A DNA stretch of 20,421 bases from Gammaproteobacteria bacterium. GTDB taxonomy: Bacteria > Pseudomonadota > Gammaproteobacteria > Eutrophobiales > Eutrophobiaceae. Position 1 is the stretch's first letter, and each line of letters begins with the position of its first letter. The position numbers were made by a program, and so were the translations under genes. Below, piece by piece: positions 14,341 through 20,421 of the stretch. The DNA lies in assembly GCA_016844485.1 (NCBI GenBank), contig JAENIZ010000055.1, positions 1 to 20,421 of the forward strand, in the 5' to 3' direction. The notes beneath the pieces are model-generated. The model worked only from the letters and a program-made list of their open reading frames with translations, was not told the DNA's origin and did no database searches.

Positions 14341-15852
14341 TTACAACCTGATAGTGACTGCCTTGGTCTCGGTGTAATGCTCAAGCACCGCTTCACCCAT
14401 CTCGCGGCCCCAACCGGACTGTTTATAACCACCAAACGGGAGCGCCGCGTCGAAGATATTGAAACAGTTGATCCAGACCGTACCGGCCTTGAGTCTTGCG
14501 GCGATAGAGTGCGCCTTGCTGACGTCCCGGGTCCAGATGCCTGCCGCCAGTCCATAGATAGAGTTGTTGGCCTGATTGATCAGTTCATCATCGGGAGATT
14601 TAAACGGCATTGCGGTGACCACCGGGCCGAAGATTTCTTCATCAACGACTTTCATGCCGGCCCGTGTATTGACCAGAACGGTCGGTTCTACGAAATATCC
14701 GCGGCCATCGCGTTTCTTGCCCCCGGTAAGGGCCTTGGCGCCATCCTTGAAACCGGAATCCAGATAACCACAGACCCGCTGCTGCTGGATCTCGGACACC
14801 ATCGGGCCCATCTCCGTCTTCGGATCAAGCCCGGGGCCGAGCTTGATCTTCCTGGCCTGTTCGGAGACACCCTCGACAACCTTGTCGAATACCTGTTGCT
14901 CGACATACAGACGAGAACCGGCGCAACAACACTGCCCATGATTGAAAAAGATCGCACTGGCTGCGCCCGGGATAGCAATATCGAGATCGGCATCGGCGAG
15001 CACGATATTCGGTGATTTGCCGCCAAGCTCCAGTGAAACCTTTTTCAGATCGTTGGCCGCGGCCTTGACGATCAACCGGCCGACCTCGGTAGAGCCGGTA
15101 AAGGCTATTTTATCAACGCCGGGATGGCCAACGAGTGCCGCACCGGCGGTTTCACCGAAGCCGGTAATAATATTGACCACACCGTCGGGAAGACCTGCTT
15201 CCTGCATAATCTCTCCGAGACGCAGTGCTGATAACGGTGTTTCCTCCGCGACCTTGAGCACCACCGTGCAACCACAGGCGAGCGCCGGACCGAGCTTCCA
15301 GGCCGCCATTAACAGGGGGAAATTCCAGGGGATGATCTGTCCGACCACGCCAACAGGTTCAAGGCGAGTATAGCTGTGATATTCAACCCCCGGTGTATAC
15401 AGGACATTGAGCGGGATCGTGACCCCGTGCCGTTTGGTACACCAGCCAGACATGTAATGAAAGATATCGGCTGATAATGGCACATCAGCCGCCCGCGCCA
15501 CACTGATCGGTTTGCCGTTATCGAGAGACTCCAGCTCGGCCAGTTCATCCAGATGTTCCAGGATCAGATCACCGATACGATGCATAAGCCGCCCCCGTTT
15601 AGAGAGCGACATGGTGGGCCAGGGACCGCTCTCAAAGGCCTTGCGCGCGGCCTTGACTGCCTTGTCCACATCCGCCTTGTCGCCTTCGGCGACCTGGCAT
15701 ATTTCCTCTCCGGTGGCAGGGTTATAAACAGGGAATGTCTTACCGGATTCGGCCGGCACCCATTTGCCGGCAATCAACATCTTCTTGCGTTCGCCGATAA
15801 AACGCCCTACGGGTTTGCTTAATGGAAGCATCTGTTCTGCTGCTGCACTCAT
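14341..15852 (-). CDS. NAD(P)-dependent aldehyde dehydrogenase
   Basis: The 503-residue enzyme belongs to the ALDH superfamily and oxidises an aldehyde to its acid. Seen in order are the cofactor region IIPWNFPLLMAAWKLGPALA, GFGETAGAALVGHPGVDKIAFTGSTEVG, the general base Glu in LELGGKSP, the catalytic Cys in FFNHGQCCCAG, EEIFGPVV, and the C-terminal LPFGGYKQSGWGRE. It most resembles the class 1/2-like tetrameric group (retinal, betaine or phenylacetaldehyde type); the substrate cannot be assigned from sequence alone. A strong AGGAGG lies 7 bases before the ATG, and an intrinsic terminator follows, so the gene is probably monocistronic. An AT-rich stretch with TATAAT on the minus strand (15992-15997) may be its -10 element, without a good -35. 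Confidence 0.95.
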   Translation of the reverse strand: MSAAAEQMLPLSKPVGRFIGERKKMLIAGKWVPAESGKTFPVYNPATGEEICQVAEGDKADVDKAVKAARKAFESGPWPTMSLSKRGRLMHRIGDLILEHLDELAELESLDNGKPISVARAADVPLSADIFHYMSGWCTKRHGVTIPLNVLYTPGVEYHSYTRLEPVGVVGQIIPWNFPLLMAAWKLGPALACGCTVVLKVAEETPLSALRLGEIMQEAGLPDGVVNIITGFGETAGAALVGHPGVDKIAFTGSTEVGRLIVKAAANDLKKVSLELGGKSPNIVLADADLDIAIPGAASAIFFNHGQCCCAGSRLYVEQQVFDKVVEGVSEQARKIKLGPGLDPKTEMGPMVSEIQQQRVCGYLDSGFKDGAKALTGGKKRDGRGYFVEPTVLVNTRAGMKVVDEEIFGPVVTAMPFKSPDDELINQANNSIYGLAAGIWTRDVSKAHSIAARLKAGTVWINCFNIFDAALPFGGYKQSGWGREMGEAVLEHYTETKAVTIRL

Positions 15853-16114
15853 GATCTATCCTCCTGCTTTTTATGTTCTTGTAGTGTCCATAAATCGGGA
15901 ATTTGCGCCTGACGTTAATCAATGCTGTGGCCCGGTTCAAGGCTGTCAGCAACCCCGGCTCATGTATCTAGGTTGATCCGGTATATTTATAATTATAAAC
16001 CAAAATCAGGCTGATTCATGTTTGCCATTGCGGTAATGGCCTTGACATGGCAGACTGACGCGCGTTTTTTTTGCACAATCACACCCAATTCAAAAGAAAA
16101 AAGGAGAAATTCCC

Positions 16115-16618
16115 ATGTTTTACAGATTTCTGACTTTATTAACCTCGCTCCTCATTACCTCAGCAGCTTTCTCTGCGGGAAACCTGGCCGTTACCAAGTC
16201 CGCAGAGGTAAATGCCCCGGCGGCGGCGGTATGGGCGAAGGTAAAGGATTTCAACGCACTCAACGGTTGGCATCCTGCGGTCGCTAAAGACGAGATCGTC
16301 GAAGGTGAAAATAACCAGGTCGGCGCCGTACGATTGCTGACACTGGGTGACGGTGGCACCATCAAGGAATCACTGCTCGCCTGGGATGATGCCGGTATGA
16401 GCCTGACCTACAACATCCTGGAAGGCGTGCTGCCGGTCAGTGACTATGAATCTACCCTCACCGTCGTAGCCATTTCCGATACGAGCAGCAAGGTCACCTG
16501 GACGGGATCGTTCAACCATGGGGCCGGTGCGGATGATCAAGCTGCCATGGATGCCATCAGCGGTGTCTATCAGGGCGGTCTCGACAACTTGCAGAAGATC
16601 ATGGGCGGCCAGCAGTAA
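16115..16618 (+). CDS. Secreted SRPBCC (START-like / polyketide cyclase) family protein
   Basis: The 167-residue precursor begins with a Sec signal peptide (MFYRFLTLLTSLLITSAAFSA, cleavage after about residue 21), so the mature protein should be periplasmic. The rest matches the SRPBCC fold: a first strand ending in SAEVNAPAAAVWAKVKDF, NGWHPAV, and a long C-terminal amphipathic helix (DDQAAMDAISGVYQGGLDNLQKIM). These helix-grip domains bind hydrophobic ligands; the ligand here is unknown. AAGGAG lies 9 bases upstream of the ATG. TTGACA at 16042-16047 could be a -35 element, but the matching -10 is poor. A GC-rich hairpin with a T-run follows the gene. Confidence 0.85.
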   Translation: MFYRFLTLLTSLLITSAAFSAGNLAVTKSAEVNAPAAAVWAKVKDFNALNGWHPAVAKDEIVEGENNQVGAVRLLTLGDGGTIKESLLAWDDAGMSLTYNILEGVLPVSDYESTLTVVAISDTSSKVTWTGSFNHGAGADDQAAMDAISGVYQGGLDNLQKIMGGQQ

Positions 16619-16640
16619 GCGCCACAATTCCATAATCTAT

Positions 16641-16699
16641 GGCCGGTTGAGGCCCTGAACTACAAATGCGGTTCGGGAACACTCTCCCGGCCTTATTTT
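16641..16699 (+). terminator. Probable intrinsic terminator after the SRPBCC gene
   Basis: GGCCGG (16641-16646) pairs with CCGGCC (16687-16692), and an inner stem pairs CCC-GAAC (16653-16660, one bulged T) with GTTCGGG (16671-16677). TTATTTTT follows directly. The long branched loop makes it less certain than a simple hairpin. Confidence 0.5.
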
Positions 16700-16817
16700 T
16701 CTCCGGGCCTGGTTATTCAGTTCTCTTTTTTTAGAGCACACTGGTCCGGGCATGATAAGATAAATTTAATTCAAGATATCACGCTTTATAGTCCCGCAAA
16801 TTACCAGAAAACAAAAT

Positions 16818-17483
16818 ATGGCTATTGAGGTTTATTGGGGCAGCGGCAGTCCTTACGCCTGGCGTGCGTTATTGGCACTCGAGGTAAAACGGCTGCACTA
16901 CGTATCCAAACTTATTCAGTTCTCAACAAAAGAACACAAAACACCGGAATTTCTCAAGCTCAATCCGCGCGGCAAGGTACCCGTATTGAATGACAACGGG
17001 TTCGTGGTGTATGAATCGCTTGCAATCGTAAAATATCTCGATGACAAGTACCCTGATCCACCGCTGTTCGGTCGCACGCCGGAGGAATCGGCACGTATTA
17101 TGATGTACATCTCCGAATGCAATTCCTATCTGGAGCCGGCGGGACTTGGCGTCGTGCGACCTGTATTCTTCAATGAACTGGACAGCAAACGTGATGCGGT
17201 ACTGGAGGCTGCCAATACCGCCCGTGAAGAACTTCGCTTGCTTGATGAGCGACTCAGGAACAGACGTTGGCTCACCGGAGAAACTGTGACAGCCGCAGAC
17301 ATCATGATCTATCCGGTGGTAGCATTGCTGGAGCGAGCCCTTGGAAAACCGAACGTAGAAGAACTGGAACTCAAGCTTGCCCCGATCAAACAATATTTCC
17401 CCGCAATCGCCGCGTGGATAAAAAATGTCGAGGCCCTGCCCGGCTATGAGAAGACATATCCGCCACACTGGCGTACATCTTAG
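16818..17483 (+). CDS. Glutathione S-transferase family protein
   Basis: The 221-residue protein has the two GST domains. The N-terminal thioredoxin-like domain (1-80) shows SGSPYAWRALLAL, the cis-Pro motif NPRGKVPVL (about 49-57) and the glutathione-binding YESLAIVKYLDDKYP (65-79). The all-helical C-terminal domain includes LTGETVTAADIMIYP, the conserved helix-6 N-capping box region. Soluble GSTs conjugate or reduce electrophiles with glutathione; the substrate is unknown. The ribosome binding site is weak, and an AT-rich leader precedes the ATG. The TAG stop lies in the left arm of a 10-bp inverted repeat that may end the transcript. Confidence 0.92.
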   Translation: MAIEVYWGSGSPYAWRALLALEVKRLHYVSKLIQFSTKEHKTPEFLKLNPRGKVPVLNDNGFVVYESLAIVKYLDDKYPDPPLFGRTPEESARIMMYISECNSYLEPAGLGVVRPVFFNELDSKRDAVLEAANTAREELRLLDERLRNRRWLTGETVTAADIMIYPVVALLERALGKPNVEELELKLAPIKQYFPAIAAWIKNVEALPGYEKTYPPHWRTS

Positions 17484-17525
17484 CAGCGGGCGTTGCGGAC
17501 AACACATCGCTCTCTCTGCTAAGAT
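17477..17525. repeat. 10-bp perfect inverted repeat spanning the GST stop codon
   Basis: ATCTTAGCAG (17477-17486) and CTGCTAAGAT (17516-17525) are perfect inverse complements separated by 29 bases. The left arm contains the GST stop codon, and ATACAATTTT follows the right arm. It could be an mRNA 3' hairpin or an operator in front of the small gene that begins at 17565. Confidence 0.5.
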
Positions 17526-17564
17526 ATACAATTTTAAGCGCTTGTAAAAACCAAGGAGGCAATC

Positions 17565-17801
17565 ATGACTTACCGTGACATGTCAGAAGTGACACGCATA
17601 CAGTATCTCCGTAGCGAAATTGTTGTATCGAATACAATCTATGAAGCGGCGACGAAAATCCTTGCGGCTTTTGTTGCGAGTAACCAGGTTGACGGCAAAA
17701 ACGAGGCGCAGATGATGGAAAAATCAGTCAGGATGGCGCTGGATCTTGCAGTCGTCACAGACAAGATCATGAGTGTATCCGACGCCCCGGTACAACTCTG
17801 A
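17565..17801 (+). CDS. Small hypothetical protein
   Basis: I do not recognise a family for this 78-residue, apparently all-helical soluble protein. Sequence features are an N-terminal polar stretch, a hydrophobic helix IYEAATKILAAFVAS (about 26-40), and a second amphipathic helix MMEKSVRMALDLAVVTDKIM. The coding assignment rests on a strong AAGGAGG 6 bases before the ATG, normal amino-acid composition and a clean open frame. It may be expressed from its own promoter downstream of the GST hairpin, or as the last gene after the GST. Confidence 0.7.
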   Translation: MTYRDMSEVTRIQYLRSEIVVSNTIYEAATKILAAFVASNQVDGKNEAQMMEKSVRMALDLAVVTDKIMSVSDAPVQL

Positions 17802-17831
17802 CCGGACAAAAAAATCACTGCTGTAATTTAA

Positions 17832-18472
17832 TTATGTATAACCGCGTTTCTGGCGGATAAATTCATACACCATCGGCAGGATCGAGATGATGATGATTGC
17901 GAGAATGACGGTTGAATAGCGTTCTTTGACCAGGGGCAAATTGCCGAAGAGATAACCGCAATAAGTCAGACTGACGACCCAGACGATACCCCCAGTTGCA
18001 TTATAGATTAAAAACCGTGTATAACTCATGCGCCCGATGCCGGCCACAAACGGTGCGAATGTGCGGATGATGGGGATGAAGCGCGCGAGAATGATTGTCT
18101 TGCCGCCATAACGCTCATAAAAACGGTGAGTACGATCCAGATATTCCTTCTTGAAAAACCGCGCGTTCTCTTCATAAAAAACCTTCGGCCCCAGCCAGGC
18201 GCCAATCCAGTAGTTCACGGTATCACCAGGATGGCGGCGATACAAAGTGTGACACAGAGCGTATTAACATCTAACGCACCTGCTGCAGCCAACGTGCCTG
18301 CGGCAAATAATAACGAATCGCCAGGCAATAATGGTGTAACTACCAACCCCGTTTCGCAAAAAATAACGACAAACAACAAAGCATAACTCCAGGCGCCATA
18401 TTGCCTAATCAGTTCCGGCAAATGCCGATCGAGGTGCAAAAAGAAATCAACTGCCAGAGAGAACAGGTCCAT
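17832..18472 (-). pseudogene. DedA-family membrane protein with a one-base frameshift
   Basis: Two overlapping frames together make a DedA/SNARE-associated protein of about 212 residues, normal for the family. The 5' part (from 18472) has GAWSYALLFVVIFCETGLVV followed by TPLLPGDSLLFAAG, the usual first half with its re-entrant loop. It ends prematurely at AAILVIP. The 3' part continues with GDTVNYWIGAWLGPKVF, ARFIPIIRTFAPFVAGIGRMSY with the conserved Arg residues, and two membrane helices. Adding one G at about 18226-18227 (CTGGTG to CTGGGTG on the minus strand) restores the frame exactly. DedA proteins are inner-membrane transporters linked to lipid-carrier (undecaprenyl phosphate) recycling and membrane homeostasis. 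It lies 14 bases after the kinase gene. A sequencing error in a G run is as likely as true inactivation. Confidence 0.85.
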
Positions 18473-18486
18473 GTTTCAGTTGTAAT

Positions 18487-19149
18487 TCAACACGTTACTA
18501 ATGTGTTTATTTCAGTCTTGTTTTTCTTTGCATGGTGTGTGGTAATTTTAAAATTTTCAGGGAACTCATCATGACAAAGCATATTATGAAAAACTGGAAT
18601 TTGATCATGTGATAACCACCAGAGTTTTATTTTTGAATGTTCGGCCAACGTTGTGAATCCCTTGTCCAGCATGCCGCATTCAGATAAATCATCAATCGAG
18701 TAATGAGCCCGTTCAGGTTGAATTGATTTAACAAGAACAAGATGTTTGCTGTTAAGTTGTCTGGCAAGCCACAAAGACAGGCTGTCCGAGGTAAAATCCC
18801 AGCTTGCCGGTATGTCGTGATTTACAGTCACCATATCATAAGGAAACCAGACCGGGACTTTACCATTATCTACTGCATCATTGATTGCCATCATCGAACT
18901 CGCAGGGCACAGGCGTGGTTCAAGTGACAACAACATCAGGCCGTATTGTTCCATCGCCCGCAAGGCCATTTGATGCGCAGTAAGATCATCAAAATGCCAT
19001 TGGGCCTGCGCGCGCCGCACCTGATTCGCAAACAGCCCGCCACCGGGGACAAGTATGACTTTCCCAGCACCATGATCAGCGAGCAGCGTTAACCATTCCG
19101 GCAAATACCGGGAATTCATCAAGCTGCCGCCCAGCTTAACTACCCACAT
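18487..19149 (-). CDS. Amino-acid-kinase family protein, MfnE-like
   Basis: The 220-residue protein has the amino-acid-kinase fold signature: VVKLGGSLM (3-11), the VPGGG phosphate loop (34-38) in a GGGLFANQVR context, and WDFTSDSLSLWLA (117-129), a nucleotide or acceptor-binding segment. This pattern is closest to MfnE-type kinases, which phosphorylate the aminomethylfuran precursor of methanofuran, and to related kinases found with bacterial tetrahydromethanopterin/methanofuran genes. It lacks the regulatory extension of aspartokinase and is shorter than UMP kinase. The start overlaps the end of pabB by 14 bases, with AAAGGA upstream, so the two are translationally coupled. The C-terminal tail is Lys/His-rich. 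The specific substrate is inference. Confidence 0.7.
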   Translation of the reverse strand: MWVVKLGGSLMNSRYLPEWLTLLADHGAGKVILVPGGGLFANQVRRAQAQWHFDDLTAHQMALRAMEQYGLMLLSLEPRLCPASSMMAINDAVDNGKVPVWFPYDMVTVNHDIPASWDFTSDSLSLWLARQLNSKHLVLVKSIQPERAHYSIDDLSECGMLDKGFTTLAEHSKIKLWWLSHDQIPVFHNMLCHDEFPENFKITTHHAKKNKTEINTLVTC

Positions 19150-20421
19150 GTCTTATTTCCTTTGTCTCCAGCAGACGCAGGAGCGGAGCTGCCTTGTCAA
19201 AACATTCCTGATATTCGGCGTCCATAACGGAATCCGCAACGATGCCACCACCTGCCCAGCAGTACATTCTGTCCTGATGATAGACCAGTGTGCGGATGGC
19301 GATATTACAATCCATATTGCCATCAAAACCGACATACCCCATCGAACCGCAATAGACATTACGGCGATGTGGTTCCAGTTCTTCGATTATTTCCATTGAT
19401 CGCAATTTCGGCGCGCCTGTGATCGACCCTCCCGGGAAACAACCACGCAGCAGGTCCAGTGCATGTCGCCCAGGTGCAAGTTGTCCACGAATTGTACTGA
19501 CCAGATGATGTACGGTAGCGAAGCTCTCCAACGCAAATAGTTTGGGTACAGAGATTGATCCGGTAATACAGGTCTTGCCTAAATCATTGCGTAACAGATC
19601 AACAATCATCAGATTCTCTGCCCTGTCCTTTTCACTTTCCAATAGTTCCACAGCCAAAGCCCTGTCCTCATAGGCGAAGGCCGATCTTCTTCTGGTGCCC
19701 TTGATCGGTTTGGTCTCTACCTGACCGTTCGTCAGCTTGAGAAACCGTTCCGGCGATGAGCTTAATACAGCACCATCAGGCAAATTAAAGTAACAAGCCA
19801 ACGGTGCAGGGTTCATCTGACGCAATCGCAGATAGGCATTCCAGGGATCGCCGCTGACCTCGACCATAAATCGTTGCGCCAGATTGACCTGGTAGCAATC
19901 ACCTTCACGGATGTAATGTTTAATCGTTTCAAAGGCGCGTGCGTACGAGGCCTTGTCCAGATTGAATTTAACTTCCGATCGGGGAACAAAATTGGCCGGA
20001 TGACGGGAGATCCTGTTCTGAAACAAACCCAGCAATTCCTGCCAGCATGCCAGGGTGCGTTCATCCCGGCCACGTCCCATCAGCCAGGACCTGCGCTGAT
20101 GGTGATCAACAATCACCGCCCAATCATAGAGACCCACAGCCATATCGGGAATATTGATATCGTGTTCTGCGATCTCCGGCAGATGTTCAATACGCCGTCC
20201 AAGATCATAGGCGAAATACCCCATTGCGCCACCACAAAACGGCAGGCCGGATAAATTCTCTTCCTTGTCCCCCAGCTGGGATTTCAACAAGTGAAATGGA
20301 TCGTCCCGTGAAGATATCTGTTTGCCGGCATGGCTGTTGATAACGGTTTCTTCACCACGAGTTTCCAATGTCATGTAGGGACGACCTGCAATGATGCCAT
20401 ATCGTCCTGTATCGATATGGG
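19136..20421 (-). CDS. pabB: Aminodeoxychorismate synthase component I (partial, N-terminus outside window)
   Basis: The open frame continues past the first internal ATG (20372-20374) to the right edge as RYGIIAGRPYMTLETRG, which matches the PabB/TrpE N-terminal region, so the real start lies outside. The enzyme aminates chorismate to 4-amino-4-deoxychorismate with the PabA glutaminase, for p-aminobenzoate and folate. Chorismate-binding motifs are intact: EGDCYQVNLAQRF, LSSSPERFL, KDRAENLMIVDLLRNDLG and CFPGGSITGAPK. The motif PIKGT (Lys, not the Ala of TrpE PIAGT) supports PabB over anthranilate synthase. It is the first visible gene of a minus-strand operon with the MfnE-like kinase and dedA; p-aminobenzoate is also the precursor of the methanopterin arylamine. 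Confidence 0.93.
   Translation of the reverse strand, partial: HIDTGRYGIIAGRPYMTLETRGEETVINSHAGKQISSRDDPFHLLKSQLGDKEENLSGLPFCGGAMGYFAYDLGRRIEHLPEIAEHDINIPDMAVGLYDWAVIVDHHQRRSWLMGRGRDERTLACWQELLGLFQNRISRHPANFVPRSEVKFNLDKASYARAFETIKHYIREGDCYQVNLAQRFMVEVSGDPWNAYLRLRQMNPAPLACYFNLPDGAVLSSSPERFLKLTNGQVETKPIKGTRRRSAFAYEDRALAVELLESEKDRAENLMIVDLLRNDLGKTCITGSISVPKLFALESFATVHHLVSTIRGQLAPGRHALDLLRGCFPGGSITGAPKLRSMEIIEELEPHRRNVYCGSMGYVGFDGNMDCNIAIRTLVYHQDRMYCWAGGGIVADSVMDAEYQECFDKAAPLLRLLETKEIRHVGS

Noticed and set aside
1..20421. CRISPR arrays, tRNA or rRNA genes, prophage or defence genes
   Set aside because: No regularly spaced repeats, no cloverleaf-like or rRNA-like segments, and no cas, nuclease, integrase or toxin-antitoxin proteins were seen on either strand.

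Overview
This window looks like chromosomal DNA from a gammaproteobacterium of intermediate GC content. The evidence is a class Ia ribonucleotide reductase with two ATP-cones (the Pseudomonas type), a class I-like PHA synthase, a DUF2188 protein, a DedA protein and PabB. I cannot name a genus. I see no phage, transposase, CRISPR array, tRNA or rRNA.

Layout. (1) 1-1837, minus strand: an overlapping three-gene operon of an MscS-type channel, a soluble MgtE_N-CBS protein, and a second MgtE-like protein cut by the window edge; its theme is ion flux or magnesium. (2) 2044-4138, minus: a MopB-type molybdopterin oxidoreductase broken by a small internal deletion. (3) 4292-6037, minus: a malic enzyme with an N-terminal cyclic-nucleotide-binding domain and no phosphotransacetylase tail, started by TTG. 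(4) 6159-6398, plus: a dual CDGSH iron-sulfur protein. (5) 6399-11447, plus: the ribonucleotide reductase locus. It has a DnaA box, two 16-bp NrdR boxes in register with a sigma70 promoter, then nrdA, a DUF2188 gene and nrdB. A 101-bp element capable of folding into three hairpins lies directly before nrdB and again directly after it. (6) 11523-13142, minus: PHA synthase, converging on nrdB over a shared hairpin. (7) 13362-14120, plus: a SAM methyltransferase, ending in a 129-bp element with 10-bp terminal inverted repeats. (8) 14341-15852, minus: an aldehyde dehydrogenase with a classic intrinsic terminator. (9) 16115-17801, plus: a secreted SRPBCC protein, a glutathione S-transferase and a 78-residue orphan. 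(10) 17832-20421, minus: pabB (5' end outside the window), an MfnE-like amino-acid kinase and a frameshifted dedA, tightly packed.

The most interesting non-coding signal is the duplicated element around nrdB. Its two copies differ at only 6 of 101 positions. Five of these fall in one hairpin, and four of those five form two compensatory base-pair swaps, so the RNA fold appears to be under selection. Other points of note are the cNMP-malic enzyme fusion, the DUF2188 gene inside the nrd operon, the combined DnaA/NrdR promoter, and the pairing of pabB with an MfnE-like kinase, which hints at a tetrahydromethanopterin-type pathway. Two genes are disrupted (the MopB oxidoreductase and dedA); either could be real decay or a sequence or assembly error.
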